Counted from the first letter of the stretch, positions 54,170-63,374 are shown. The stretch: 64,000 nucleotides of DNA from Adlercreutzia murintestinalis (GCF_943192905.1 NZ_CALPCC010000005.1:50694-114693), one strand, 5' to 3'. Translations and numbers: made by a program. The notes: generated from the letters alone by a model not told the origin.

Positions 54170-54807
54170 GTCGCGGTATCCTCATAACGTTTGAAGGTGA
54201 CGATGGCGTGGGCAAGTCCACGCACGCACGCCACCTTGCCGAGATCATCGAGGCCTCGGGCCGCGCGGTGCTCTGCGTGCGCGAGCCGGGCAACACGCGC
54301 ATTGGGGAGAAGCTGCGAGAGGTGCTCCTTGATCCGAAGAATGCTGAAATGGCTCCTGCCTGCGAGCTTTTGATCTACGAGGCTGCTCGAGCGCAGCTGA
54401 TGCATGAAGTGCTCGCGCCAGCCTTGGCGGCGGGTGCGGTGGTCATCTGCGACCGCTTCACCGATTCGACCGTGGCTTATCAGGGAGCGGGGCGCGGCCT
54501 TGACCTTGACGAGGTGTGCGCGCTGAATCGCTTTGCTACGGACGGTCTTGAGCCCGATCTGACCATCTTGCTGAGCCTTCCCGACTCCCAGGAGAAAACC
54601 CGTCGTATAGGGCAGCGCGGGGAGCTCGATCGTATGGAGCGCGCTGGTGAGCAGTTCCATGATCGCGTGAGTCGCTCGTTCGCTGAGCTGCCTGAGCGCT
54701 CTTCTCATCGGGTGGTGGAGATACTCGCAGCGCAGGATGAGGACCAAACGGCCCGCGCCATCCTCGAGGCGGTCATCACGCGGTTTCCTGAGCTGGCGGT
54801 GGCGTGA
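54145..54807 (+). CDS. tmk: thymidylate kinase
   Basis: Tmk phosphorylates dTMP to dTDP. The 220-residue protein shows the P-loop FEGDDGVGKST, the DRF motif in ICDRFTDSTVAYQGAGRG and EPDLTILLSL. The REPG motif is present as REPGNTRIGE. A lid arginine lies in REKTRRI-type (QEKTRRIGQRG). The start at ATG 54145 lies within the malic enzyme gene and lacks a clear ribosome site, so initiation is probably coupled to upstream translation. It is followed by holB, a common replication-gene pair. Confidence 0.92.
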   Translation: MRGSERALSRGILITFEGDDGVGKSTHARHLAEIIEASGRAVLCVREPGNTRIGEKLREVLLDPKNAEMAPACELLIYEAARAQLMHEVLAPALAAGAVVICDRFTDSTVAYQGAGRGLDLDEVCALNRFATDGLEPDLTILLSLPDSQEKTRRIGQRGELDRMERAGEQFHDRVSRSFAELPERSSHRVVEILAAQDEDQTARAILEAVITRFPELAVA

Positions 54808-54808
54808 G

Positions 54809-55963
54809 ATGGCTGACGCGTTCGAGGGTATTCTGGGTCAGCCGCAGGTGCGCGATTTCTTGCGTGCGAGCGTGCGATCGGATCATATCACCCACGCATA
54901 TTTGTTCTTGGGACCTGCGGGTTCCAACAAAACGGCATCGGCCTATGCTCTGGCGCGGGCGCTGCTTTGTCCGGAGAGCCGTACCGCGGGAGGCGGTTTG
55001 TGCGGCAAGTGCGACAGCTGTGCCCGGGTCGGTCGCAAGAGCCATCCCGATGTGCACTATATGGAGCCCGCCGGAGCGAATGGTTGGTTGATCGAGCAGG
55101 TTCGCGATATCGCCGCCGATGTGCCGCTTGCTCCCATTCAAGCTGCTCGCAAGGTGTATATTCTCGATCGTGTTGACCTCATGGGCACCTCTCCTGCGAA
55201 TGCTTTCCTGAAGACGCTGGAAGAGCCGCCCGCGGATGTGGTGTTCATCTTGCTCGGTCGCACGCGTGATACGGTGCTGCCGACCATTGCCTCGCGTTGT
55301 CAGGTTGTCCCGTTTCGCCATATTCCCCCCAGCGAGGCTGCGGGCATCGTGTCTCAGAACACGGGCGCTGGGAGTGACCAGGCGCGCCAGGCCATCGAAG
55401 CGTGCGGCGGCTCGCTTTCCGAGGCGGTATCCTTTCTGCGCGAATCGGGCAATGAGCGACTGGGATTTCGCACGCGGGTGCTCACCATGCTCGCGAGCAT
55501 CGATCGAGCCGATGATTGGGAGATCGTTGAACACGCTCGCGAGCTCGTACGGTTGTCGAGGGCGCCCCTCGACGCGGTGCGCGCGCATCAAGAGCGCGAG
55601 ATCGCAGAGCATGCGGATTTCCTTGAGAAGAGCGCTCTGCGCCAGATCGAGGCTCGTCATAAGCGTCGTCTTTCCGCGAAGACGCGCGAATGTCTCGAGC
55701 AGACCATCCATATCGCATCAAGCTGGTTGCGCGATGTGATGGCGGTGTGTGCGGGAACACCTGAGCTCGTCATCAATACCGATGCGGCACCAGCCATCCA
55801 CGCGGCAGCGGCGGGCGCCGATCTGGCGCGTCTTGGACGCGCGCTGGTGGCGATCGAAGCTTTGCAGGGCATGCTGGCCTATAATGTATCTCCAGAAACA
55901 TGCATGGACATGCTGTTGTTCGAAATAAAGGACGGTTTGAATGGCACGAGTAGCGCCAGTTAA
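54809..55963 (+). CDS. holB: DNA polymerase III subunit delta-prime
   Basis: Delta-prime is part of the clamp loader. The 384-residue AAA+ protein has GILGQPQVRDFL at the start, a Walker-A-like GPAGSNKTASA and a four-cysteine zinc module (LLCPE, CGKCDSC). The sensor/arginine region TIASRCQVVPFR carries the SRC motif. The usual glycine before the P-loop lysine is asparagine, consistent with a subunit that may not hydrolyse ATP. ATG 54809 lies one base after the tmk stop. It overlaps ricT by 23 bases. Confidence 0.9.
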   Translation: MADAFEGILGQPQVRDFLRASVRSDHITHAYLFLGPAGSNKTASAYALARALLCPESRTAGGGLCGKCDSCARVGRKSHPDVHYMEPAGANGWLIEQVRDIAADVPLAPIQAARKVYILDRVDLMGTSPANAFLKTLEEPPADVVFILLGRTRDTVLPTIASRCQVVPFRHIPPSEAAGIVSQNTGAGSDQARQAIEACGGSLSEAVSFLRESGNERLGFRTRVLTMLASIDRADDWEIVEHARELVRLSRAPLDAVRAHQEREIAEHADFLEKSALRQIEARHKRRLSAKTRECLEQTIHIASSWLRDVMAVCAGTPELVINTDAAPAIHAAAAGADLARLGRALVAIEALQGMLAYNVSPETCMDMLLFEIKDGLNGTSSAS

Positions 55964-57293
55964 CCTCGCCTACAACGTACGTACCCTCTGGTTCGACCCA
56001 GGGGAGCTCGAGTTATCCGCGGGAGACCGAGTTGTGGTCGAAACCGCGCGAGGCCTTGAGTTGGGCGTGTGTGCGAGCGATATACAAGAGGTCTCCTACG
56101 AGGAGATCAAGAAGCTCAAAAGCCCGCTCAAGCCGGTCGTGCGCGTGGCGAGCGAAGAGGATCTCGAACAGGCGCAGCGTATGGAGCAACTGGGCCGTGA
56201 GGCGATGCCGGTGTTTCGCGAGATGGCGCGCCAGACCAGCGAGGATATGCACCCGGTGTCGGTGGAATATCTGCTCGACGGCGATAAGGCTGTCTTCTAT
56301 TTCGAGAGCGAAGCGCGCATCGATTTTCGCGAGCTGGTGCGAAAGCTGGCGGCGCGTTTCCATGTGCGCATCGATATGCGCCAGATCGGCGTGCGCGACG
56401 AGGCGCGCATCGTGGGTGGAGTTGCGCATTGCGGGCAGATGGTGTGCTGCAAACGCTTGGGCGGTGAGTTCAATCCGGTATCCATTCGCATGGCGAAGGA
56501 CCAGGATCTCTCGCTGAACCCTCAAAAGATATCGGGGCTTTGCGGGCGGTTGATGTGCTGTCTGCGCTACGAGGATGAAGCCTACAAAGATTTCAAGAGC
56601 CGTGCGCCTAAAGCGCGCTCGACGGTGAAGACGCCCGAAGGTGAAGGCAAGGTGGTGGAGCTTGACGTACCGCGCGAGCTGGTAGTGGTGCGCGTGGGCG
56701 ACGAAAAGCCCGTCAAGGTGCCGCTCGCTGCCTTTGAGCCTGGAGAGGATGGCGCACGTCCTCATGAGATCGGTGAGCAAGCCTGGGAGGATGCGAAGGG
56801 TTCCGGCGCCGCCATGTTAGGGCTGCCGACCAATTTTGAAACCGCGAAGTTCACCGGCACCGACACGTTGGCGCAGGCAGGTCAGATACACCGCACGAAA
56901 GCGGATCGCGAGAGCAAAGGCGCGCTTGGATCGTCGGCCAACACCCACCGAAAGCCCCGTCAGCGACGCCGTAAGCAAGGCGAGGATAAGCAACCAACAA
57001 AGACCGAGTCAGCTCGCAAACCGCGCCGTCGCCGCTCCACCAAGATATCGGGGGGCGAAGCGACGACCGAGAAGGTGCAGCAACCTCAGCAGAAGAAGGG
57101 GGCAAAGCCTTCGAAGGCGAAGAATGCTGGGAGCAAAGAGGTGCGTCCGGGGCAGCGCTCGTCATCGCTCGCGCATGAGGATGCTCAGGCGCAGGGAGAC
57201 CGAAAGCCGCGCCGCCGACGGAGAAGGCGTGGTCGTGGGCAAGGGCAAGGCGAGCAAAGCGCATCTGGCGCAGCGAAGGGTGGCTCTGAATGA
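55941..57293 (+). CDS. ricT: RicT (YaaT/PSP1-domain protein) with basic C-terminal tail
   Basis: RicT is a PSP1-domain partner of the Y-complex that affects RNA maturation and development in Bacillus. The 450-residue protein has PSP1 features in residues ~1-245: VETARGLELG, RDEARIVGGVAHCG, the cysteine clusters CGQMVCCKRLGG and GLCGRLMCCLRYE (Fe-S-linked in the Bacillus complex). A segment of about 155 residues rich in Arg, Lys, Gln and Ser follows, with RRRRRRRGRGQGQG near the end. Usual length is ~270-300, so the tail is an addition, probably RNA-binding. RicA and RicF partners are not in the window. It follows holB, the standard neighbour. Confidence 0.88.
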   Translation: MARVAPVNLAYNVRTLWFDPGELELSAGDRVVVETARGLELGVCASDIQEVSYEEIKKLKSPLKPVVRVASEEDLEQAQRMEQLGREAMPVFREMARQTSEDMHPVSVEYLLDGDKAVFYFESEARIDFRELVRKLAARFHVRIDMRQIGVRDEARIVGGVAHCGQMVCCKRLGGEFNPVSIRMAKDQDLSLNPQKISGLCGRLMCCLRYEDEAYKDFKSRAPKARSTVKTPEGEGKVVELDVPRELVVVRVGDEKPVKVPLAAFEPGEDGARPHEIGEQAWEDAKGSGAAMLGLPTNFETAKFTGTDTLAQAGQIHRTKADRESKGALGSSANTHRKPRQRRRKQGEDKQPTKTESARKPRRRRSTKISGGEATTEKVQQPQQKKGAKPSKAKNAGSKEVRPGQRSSSLAHEDAQAQGDRKPRRRRRRRGRGQGQGEQSASGAAKGGSE

Positions 57294-58756
57294 CGGGCAC
57301 GGATTGGGCGCTGTACACCGACTTGTATCAGCTGACCATGGCCCAAGGATATTGGAGCGCGGGCAAGCTTGACGATCGAGCTGCCTTCACGATGTCGTTT
57401 CGCGACTATCCGTTCCGAGGAGGCTATGCCATCGCGTGCGGGATGGAGCAAGTGGCAGAGATCCTTGCCGACTATTCGTTCAGTGCAGACGATATCGCAT
57501 ATTTGACCGAGGTGCGATCATCTGACGGAACGCCGATGTTCGACCCTGAGTTCTTGTCCTTTTTGGGAAGCATGTCGCTGTGCATCGATGTGGACGCGGT
57601 GCCTGAGGGGACTGTGGTGTTTCCTCATGAGCCCATTATGGTGGTGCGCGGTCCTATCATGCAGTGCCAGCTGCTGGAGACGGTGCTTCTCAATTGCGTG
57701 AACTTCCAGACGTTGATCGCCACGAAAGCGGCTCGTGTGTGTCGCGCTACGGGCGGTGCGCCGGTGGCGGAGTTCGGCTTGCGGCGAGCACAGGGCATGG
57801 GTGGAGTCTGGGCGAGTCGTGCGGCCTATATTGGCGGCTGCGCGTCTACTTCCAATGTGCTCGCGGGAAAGATCTTCAACATTCCCGTGTCGGGCACGCA
57901 CTCGCACTCATGGGTCATGTCGTTTCCGAGCGAACTTGAAGCGTTCCGGGCATATGCGCATGCTTTCCCTTCTAACTGCACGCTGTTGGTGGACACCTAC
58001 GACGTTGAAACGGGCGTGCGCAATGCGATCGTGGTTGGTCAGGAGATGCGGGCGCGGGGAGAGGCGCTCGCTGCGATTCGCATTGATTCGGGAGACTTGG
58101 CTTGGCTCGCGTCGAAAGCGCGCGCGATGCTGGACGAAGCGGGACTGACCGAAGTTGGCATCGTGCTCTCGAACGACCTGGACGAGTGCACGGTGGAATC
58201 CATCCTCGATCAAGGGGCGCCGGTGGATGCGTGGGGGGTGGGCACGAAGCTCGCCACGGCGTATGACCAGCCGACGCTCGGCGGGGTGTATAAGCTCTCG
58301 GCGATTCGTCCGGCGGGGTCAGATATCTGGGAAGACAAGCTCAAGATATCGGAAAGCGCATCTAAGCTGACGCTGCCCGGCGTCTTGAATGTGCGCCGCT
58401 ATTTCAACGACGATGGCCATGTGGCCGGGGATATGATCTACGATATCAACAGCGATGTTGATGCGGGCGAAGTGATCGTTGATCCGCTTGATGCGCTGCG
58501 CCAGAAACAGCTTGCGGGCAAACGTTTCGAGGTGCTCCTTGCGCCGTTTTTGCGACAAGGTCGTATGGTGGCCGACTACGATCCATCGGATGCGCGCGCG
58601 GCGCGTCATCGGGCGTGCGCGGGACTTGAAACGCTCGATGAGAGCCAGTTGCGCATGTTGAATCCCCATACCTATCCGGTAGGGTTAGAGCGGGGGCTTC
58701 ACGAGCGGCGACAGAATCTGGTGGCGCAGTTGCGTCATGTGCCCGAGCGTCCCTGA
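57290..58756 (+). CDS. pncB: nicotinate phosphoribosyltransferase
   Basis: This enzyme makes nicotinate mononucleotide for NAD salvage. The 488-residue protein begins with ALYTDLYQLTMAQGYW, then FRGGYAIACGMEQ, EFGLRRAQGMGGVWASRA, GTHSHSWVMSFPSELEAF and RIDSGDLAWLASKAR. The catalytic histidine is in GTHSHSW. It overlaps the ricT stop (ATGA). NAMN from this step also supplies NaAD, the precursor for LarB's cofactor route, which is a loose functional tie. Confidence 0.93.
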   Translation: MTGTDWALYTDLYQLTMAQGYWSAGKLDDRAAFTMSFRDYPFRGGYAIACGMEQVAEILADYSFSADDIAYLTEVRSSDGTPMFDPEFLSFLGSMSLCIDVDAVPEGTVVFPHEPIMVVRGPIMQCQLLETVLLNCVNFQTLIATKAARVCRATGGAPVAEFGLRRAQGMGGVWASRAAYIGGCASTSNVLAGKIFNIPVSGTHSHSWVMSFPSELEAFRAYAHAFPSNCTLLVDTYDVETGVRNAIVVGQEMRARGEALAAIRIDSGDLAWLASKARAMLDEAGLTEVGIVLSNDLDECTVESILDQGAPVDAWGVGTKLATAYDQPTLGGVYKLSAIRPAGSDIWEDKLKISESASKLTLPGVLNVRRYFNDDGHVAGDMIYDINSDVDAGEVIVDPLDALRQKQLAGKRFEVLLAPFLRQGRMVADYDPSDARAARHRACAGLETLDESQLRMLNPHTYPVGLERGLHERRQNLVAQLRHVPERP

Positions 58757-58775
58757 TGAAAGGAGGGCGTGGCCG

Positions 58776-59678
58776 ATGATACGAATCGTTACCGACTCGG
58801 TCTCATCTCTGCCGGCTGAGGTGGCTGCACAGCGCGATATCACGGTAGTGCCGCTGTTCTTGCACTTCGATGGCGCTGAGCACGTGGAGACCCAGATGAA
58901 TATTCCAGCGTTCTATGAAACGTTGGAAGAGCGCATCGATGCCATTCCTACGTCGAGCCAGCCCTCGGCGCATCAGCTCGAAGCGCTGTTCGAGGAAGCG
59001 GCGCAGGCGGACGAGAGTGTTGTCGGTGCGTTCCTCTCATCGGCGCTCTCTGGCACGTTCGAGGGTGCTGTGCGCGCAGCGCGCATGGTGAAGAGTCACC
59101 ATATCGATTTTGAATGCGTGCTGATCGATTCTGCGTCAGCCGGATACGATGAAGCATTCTGCACGCTGGATGCGGCCGACGCGCGCGATCAGGGTGCATC
59201 GTTTGCCGATGTGGTTGCTGCAGCCGAAGTGGCTGTTATGCGGAGCCGTATTCTGTTCGTGCCGGACTCTCTGGCTTTCCTTAAAGCGGGTGGCCGCATT
59301 GGATCGGCGGCAGCCCTTCTGGGGCAAGTGGTGCGCATCTCGCCCATTCTTACCGTAAAGGACGGATACGCTGATACGTTCGCCAAGGTTCGCACCCATA
59401 AGCGGGCGCTCGCTGCGATGGTCGACCAGTTGCGACAGGATATGCAGCAGTTCGGATTGAAGCGCGTTGTCGTGCACTATATCGGCAAGAAGTCAAAGGC
59501 GCTCGATCAGCTGCGCGAGGCGGTGGAAGAGGTTGTCGGTCGTGCGGTTGAGGTGCTGCCGGTGAGCCCGGTGCTGGGCGCTCATGTGGGGCCGGCGGTC
59601 GGCATCGCGTATGAATGCCTCGATATGATCCGGGGCAAGTTGAGCGGAGACGCCAGCGAGCTGGTCGTGGCGGTCTAG
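58776..59678 (+). CDS. DegV-family fatty-acid-binding protein (first of pair)
   Basis: DegV/FakB proteins hold a fatty acid for the FakA kinase. The 300-residue protein starts RIVTDSVSSLPAEVA, with TSSQPSAHQLEALF, FLSSALSGTFEGAV and LKAGGRIGSAAALLG. The C-terminus GAHVGPAVGIAY is conserved. GGAGGG precedes ATG 58776. It is followed eight bases later by a second DegV gene that is clearly divergent from it, so the pair may bind different acyl chains. No fakA is in the window. Confidence 0.9.
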   Translation: MIRIVTDSVSSLPAEVAAQRDITVVPLFLHFDGAEHVETQMNIPAFYETLEERIDAIPTSSQPSAHQLEALFEEAAQADESVVGAFLSSALSGTFEGAVRAARMVKSHHIDFECVLIDSASAGYDEAFCTLDAADARDQGASFADVVAAAEVAVMRSRILFVPDSLAFLKAGGRIGSAAALLGQVVRISPILTVKDGYADTFAKVRTHKRALAAMVDQLRQDMQQFGLKRVVVHYIGKKSKALDQLREAVEEVVGRAVEVLPVSPVLGAHVGPAVGIAYECLDMIRGKLSGDASELVVAV

Positions 59679-59686
59679 GAGGATTC

Positions 59687-60613
59687 ATGAAGAAGTGTCA
59701 TCTGATAGTTGATTCATGCTGTGACCTACCAGCGCAGCTGCTGGATCGTCCCGAGATCACCCTGCTCAAGTTTCCCTATCTGATGGATGAGCGGACCTTT
59801 GAGGATGATTTGTTCCAGACGGCGTCGGCGGCGGAGTTCTATGGCGCGATGAAAAAGGGGTCAGAGCCATCGACGAGCCAGCTGACGGTGCCCGTGCTGA
59901 CCGGAGCGTTTGAGGCGGCAGCGGCTGAGGGCGTGCCCTGCGTGTATCTGTCGTTCACGAGCGGTCTTTCGGGTAGCTTCGATGTGGCGTGCATGGTGCG
60001 CGATCAAGTGCTTGAGCGTCATCCGGGCTTTGAGCTCTACGTCGTTGACACCTATCTTGCATCCATCGCGGAAGGGGTGTTGATCTTCGAGGCGATTCGC
60101 CAGATGGATAAGGGGCTATCCGCAGCTGAGCTAGCTGCATGGGCCGAGGAAGCGCGCTACTTCGTGGATTGCGAGTTCATGGTGGAGGATCTGGATACGC
60201 TGCGCCGTGGGGGCCGTATTCCCGCTACGGTGGCCGTGGCCGGTTCAGCGCTCGATGTGAAACCGCTCCTGACCATTGATGCTGATGGAACGCTCAAGCT
60301 GGTGGGTGTGGCGCGGGGACGCAAGAAGGGCATCAAGCAGCTTGCTGAGTACTACAAGAAAAACGGATCGGATCACGGTGGGTCCGAATACGTTGTTTTG
60401 GGCAATGCTGACTGCGAGAAGGATATGGCTCGCTTGAAGGATATGATCACGAAAGATGACGAAGATCTTCTGGTGGTGACGGCAAGCATTGGGCCGGTGA
60501 TCGGTTCTCATGTGGGACCGGGCATGCTGGCGGTGGCGTTTTGGGGTGCCGATAAGCGCGAGAATCTGAGCGTAGCGGATCGCATCGCCAAGCGCATCAG
60601 AAAGGCGGAATAG
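59687..60613 (+). CDS. DegV-family fatty-acid-binding protein (second of pair)
   Basis: The 308-residue protein has the DegV landmarks HLIVDSCCDLPAQLL, SEPSTSQLTVPVL, SFTSGLSGSFDVA, LRRGGRIPATVAV and GSHVGPGMLAVAF. The first helix has CC in place of the usual S/T pair in the substrate loop, which may alter lipid contacts. AGGAGG precedes the start. It is probably co-transcribed with the preceding DegV gene and with the dehydrogenase-like gene that starts two bases after its stop on TTG. Confidence 0.9.
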   Translation: MKKCHLIVDSCCDLPAQLLDRPEITLLKFPYLMDERTFEDDLFQTASAAEFYGAMKKGSEPSTSQLTVPVLTGAFEAAAAEGVPCVYLSFTSGLSGSFDVACMVRDQVLERHPGFELYVVDTYLASIAEGVLIFEAIRQMDKGLSAAELAAWAEEARYFVDCEFMVEDLDTLRRGGRIPATVAVAGSALDVKPLLTIDADGTLKLVGVARGRKKGIKQLAEYYKKNGSDHGGSEYVVLGNADCEKDMARLKDMITKDDEDLLVVTASIGPVIGSHVGPGMLAVAFWGADKRENLSVADRIAKRIRKAE

Positions 60614-60614
60614 A

Positions 60615-61580
60615 TTGAGTATCTACGCATATCGCGGCGCCCCCGCATTCATCGAGGCAGTAGCGGCGCGTTTGGATGAGGCCGGATGGCAGCGAAGCGA
60701 AGAGATCGCCGCAGCGGATGCCGTTATCACCTTCTTTCCCTCTATGAACGATCTGGAGGATCTCTGCTTTGGTGACGATGGGCTGATGCAGTTGATGCGG
60801 CCCGGCGCAACGTTGATCGACCTATCGGCGGTCACGCCGAACTTCGCGCGTGAGATGAATGCCATTGCCACTCTGTCCGATCTTCGCTTTGTGGAAGCGC
60901 CCCTGGCGTGCAAGGATATGGTTGCGCTGGATGCTTTCAGCCACGCTAACCTGATGTGCTATGCCGCAGGCGAAGAAGATAGCACGCGCGGCGTGCACGA
61001 TATCCTTGATGCGTTGTTCTGCGATGTTCGCGTGATGGGCGGTGGTGGTGCGGCGCAGCTGGCGCGCGCGTCTCATACCATCCAGTGCGTTGCTGAAGCG
61101 GTTGCGGCCATTGAGGCGCATGCTCTTTTTGCGGCATCGCGAAGATCCATCTCAAGCATGGAGATGGGGGCGACGCGTGTTGAACCCGCCAATTATGCTG
61201 CGCAGACGATGCTGGCGGCGATTGATGCGGGCCGTTTCGAGGGTGACTTCACGTGTGAGATGCTGATGGGGGAACTGACGGCTGCACTGATGGCGGCCGA
61301 TGACTATGAGCTGATCATTCCGCAAGCTGAATCTGCTCTGCATCTGTTGGAGTTGTTGGTAGTGATCGGGGGTGCCGATAAATCACCTGCTGCGCTCTCG
61401 CTTGTGTATGGGGATGAGGCGGCATGCGCCGAGTACGGTCTGGATTGGCAGCGCGCAGAGCAATTGTATGCCCAAGAGGGCTTCGATGATGAGGCTGACT
61501 ACCATGACGCCGACTTTCTTGATTATCTCGATGATGACGAGGCTTCCGGCGAGGTAGGCTTCGGCTATTCTGCGAACTAA
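60615..61580 (+). CDS. degenerate 3-hydroxyisobutyrate dehydrogenase-like protein
   Basis: The 321-residue product has a recognisable hydroxyacid-dehydrogenase frame: VITFFPSMNDLEDLCFGDDGLMQL, PGATLIDLSAVTPNFAREMN and VEAPLACKDMV, each resembling NAD_binding_2. Important residues are missing. The N-terminal glycine-rich NAD loop is YAYRGAPAFIEA, with no GxGxxG. The catalytic lysine in the second domain is Gln (GGGGAAQLARASH), and the DAPVSGG segment is altered. A very acidic tail (EADYHDADFLDYLDDDEA) ends the protein. It starts on TTG with AGGCGGA before it. It may be non-enzymatic or act on another cofactor. Confidence 0.65.
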   Translation: MSIYAYRGAPAFIEAVAARLDEAGWQRSEEIAAADAVITFFPSMNDLEDLCFGDDGLMQLMRPGATLIDLSAVTPNFAREMNAIATLSDLRFVEAPLACKDMVALDAFSHANLMCYAAGEEDSTRGVHDILDALFCDVRVMGGGGAAQLARASHTIQCVAEAVAAIEAHALFAASRRSISSMEMGATRVEPANYAAQTMLAAIDAGRFEGDFTCEMLMGELTAALMAADDYELIIPQAESALHLLELLVVIGGADKSPAALSLVYGDEAACAEYGLDWQRAEQLYAQEGFDDEADYHDADFLDYLDDDEASGEVGFGYSAN

Positions 61581-61581
61581 G

Positions 61582-62514
61582 GTGAGCGCATACGCTGCAT
61601 GCTCGTTGTGCCCGCGCGCGTGCGGCGCGGCACGCGAGAAGGGTGAGCATGGTTCCTGCGGTGTTGATGCGCGGATGCGCGTTGCACGCGTGGGACTTCA
61701 TGCATGGGAAGAGCCTCCCATCAGCGGAAACGCTGGCAGCGGCACGATCTTCTTCTCGGGATGCTCGCTTGGATGCATCTATTGCCAGAATGCTGCTATC
61801 TCGCGCGGTGGGGCTGGTCAGGTAATGGATACGTTCGAGCTGGCACAAGCCTGTCTGGACCTTCAGGCGCAGCATGCGCTGAACATAAACATGGTTACTC
61901 CAACGCATTTCACCCCCAGCGTGTGCGCTTCGATACGAATAGCACGTACGAGAGGCCTTGAGATCCCTGTCGTGTGGAACACGAGCGGATACGAAACAGT
62001 GCAGGCCATTCGCGCTCATGCTGAGGCGGTTGATATATATCTGACGGATATGAAATACGCTGATGCGAGATTGGGGCGAGCTCTTTCAGGGGTTGCCGAT
62101 TATCCGGTGGTGGCGCTTGAGGCATTGGAGGCGATGGTGCAGCGCACGGGGTCTCCTGTCTACGATGAGAGATGTGGCGAGATGCGCATGACGCGCGGCG
62201 TGATCGTGCGTCATATGGTATTGCCAGGGCATGCGGAAGATTCGATCGAAGTGGTGCGTCACGTTCATGAGCGCTTCGGGGATGATGTTCGTCTGTCGCT
62301 CATGCGGCAGTATACGCCTACCATCTCTCGTGCGGCCGCTCTGGGTGACAAGCGGGCTTGCACAACCCTTGCGCGTTTTCCCGAGTTGGCCCATACCGTT
62401 GATGAGACCGACTACGAGCGCGTGCTGGATGCTGCCGATCGCATGGGTGTTTCTGATTATTTCTGGCAAGAAGAGGGTGCGGCAAGCGAGAGTTTCATAC
62501 CTGGATTTAGCTGA
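61582..62514 (+). CDS. PflA-like radical SAM protein (COG1313 group)
   Basis: The 310-residue protein has the radical SAM cluster CSLGCIYCQN, with an upstream cysteine block AACSLCPRACGAAREK and GSCGV that marks this group of uncharacterised PflA-related activases. NTSGYETV and DIYLTDMKYADARLG are further family stretches. It lacks an adjacent glycyl-radical enzyme, so the target is unknown. GTG 61582 lies two bases after the upstream stop with a weak ribosome site. The N-terminal cysteines probably hold an auxiliary cluster or zinc. Confidence 0.82.
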   Translation: MSAYAACSLCPRACGAAREKGEHGSCGVDARMRVARVGLHAWEEPPISGNAGSGTIFFSGCSLGCIYCQNAAISRGGAGQVMDTFELAQACLDLQAQHALNINMVTPTHFTPSVCASIRIARTRGLEIPVVWNTSGYETVQAIRAHAEAVDIYLTDMKYADARLGRALSGVADYPVVALEALEAMVQRTGSPVYDERCGEMRMTRGVIVRHMVLPGHAEDSIEVVRHVHERFGDDVRLSLMRQYTPTISRAAALGDKRACTTLARFPELAHTVDETDYERVLDAADRMGVSDYFWQEEGAASESFIPGFS

Positions 62515-62705
62515 AAGATATGGAGGACCCTTCGCTGAATCGCCGCAAAAAGTACACATATACTGGTCTTTTGTGAAGAAACTGTCATCAAGCTGTACGC
62601 GAATCGTGGTGTTCGGTCACGTGATCGTTTCATTCTTATAAGGAGCGATAGCCTTCCTTGCGCATATGTTGTCGAGGTAAGGAAGTCTATTTGGAGATGC
62701 TGAGT

Positions 62706-63269
62706 ATGGCGCGCAAGCGCATCGTAGCCAGCGGGGTTGCGCTCGTGCTAGTGCTGACGACGATGCTGTATGCGTCGCAATCGTTGAATATGCCGTTTGT
62801 CCAGATGGCCTTTGCTGATACGCTGCATTTCGGCCAGATGGAACAGCCAGCCTACGAAGGTCGCACCTTAGGCGATATGGTGGAAAGTCAGCTTGAGGGA
62901 ACTGCCGAGCAAGCGAAGATCGAGGCGCTGGTGGCGGTGGCTCAAGAGCAGGTTGGCAAAGGATATGCTCGCGGTGGCAGAGGGCCGGATGCGTTCGACT
63001 GTTCTGGTCTTGTCCAGTACTGCGCTCGCGAAGCGCTTGGTATGGAATTGCCACGGACGAGCTATGCACAGTCAACGTGCGGCACTGATGTGGCACTTGA
63101 GGATGCCCGGCGTGGTGATCTGCTGTTCTGGGGGAGTCCGGGAAGCTCGCACCATGTAGGTATTTATCTTGGTGATGGCGCATACATTCACGCGGCTGGT
63201 AGCGGCAAGGGCGTCGTGGTGGCAACGTTTGATTATTATGCGCCTACATACGCGAGACGCGTGATCTGA
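62706..63269 (+). CDS. secreted NlpC/P60-family peptidoglycan hydrolase
   Basis: The 187-residue protein has a signal peptide (about residues 1-38, ending near QMAFA), a linker and an NlpC/P60 domain. Catalytic Cys is in FDCSGLVQY, His in SSHHVGIYLGDGAY and the third polar residue is the following His in IHAAGSG. Family members cleave stem-peptide bonds between D-Glu and diaminopimelate. ATG 62706 is chosen, nine bases after GGAG; ATG 62697 abuts that site. The upstream 190 bases hold a CTTCCTT/AAGGAAG stem but no recognised riboswitch. It ends 22 bases before tRNA-Thr. Confidence 0.9.
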   Translation: MARKRIVASGVALVLVLTTMLYASQSLNMPFVQMAFADTLHFGQMEQPAYEGRTLGDMVESQLEGTAEQAKIEALVAVAQEQVGKGYARGGRGPDAFDCSGLVQYCAREALGMELPRTSYAQSTCGTDVALEDARRGDLLFWGSPGSSHHVGIYLGDGAYIHAAGSGKGVVVATFDYYAPTYARRVI

Positions 63270-63275
63270 TTCGGG

Positions 63276-63281
63276 TATAAT
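63276..63281 (+). promoter_or_regulatory. -10 box of tRNA-Thr
   Basis: A perfect TATAAT lies ten bases before the tRNA 5' end. The -35 region (GAGACG-type) is weak. Confidence 0.55.
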
Positions 63282-63291
63282 GATGGACAAT

Positions 63292-63366
63292 GCCAGTGTG
63301 GCTCAACGGTAGAGCAACTGATTTGTAATCAGTGGGTTGCGGGTTCGATTCCTGTCACTGGCTCCA
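63292..63366 (+). tRNA. tRNA-Thr (anticodon TGT)
   Basis: Acceptor GCCAGTG (63292-63298) pairs with CACTGGC (63356-63362); discriminator T and encoded CCA follow. The anticodon stem ACTGA/TCAGT holds loop TTTGTAA, giving TGT, which reads ACA and related threonine codons. The T arm has GGGTTCGATTCC. Confidence 0.96.
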
Positions 63367-63374
63367 TACGCATC

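Noticed and set aside
62515..62705. A c-di-AMP (ydaO-type) riboswitch before the NlpC/P60 gene, as is common for such genes
   Set aside because: No ydaO consensus segments were found, only a short CTTCCTT/AAGGAAG stem.
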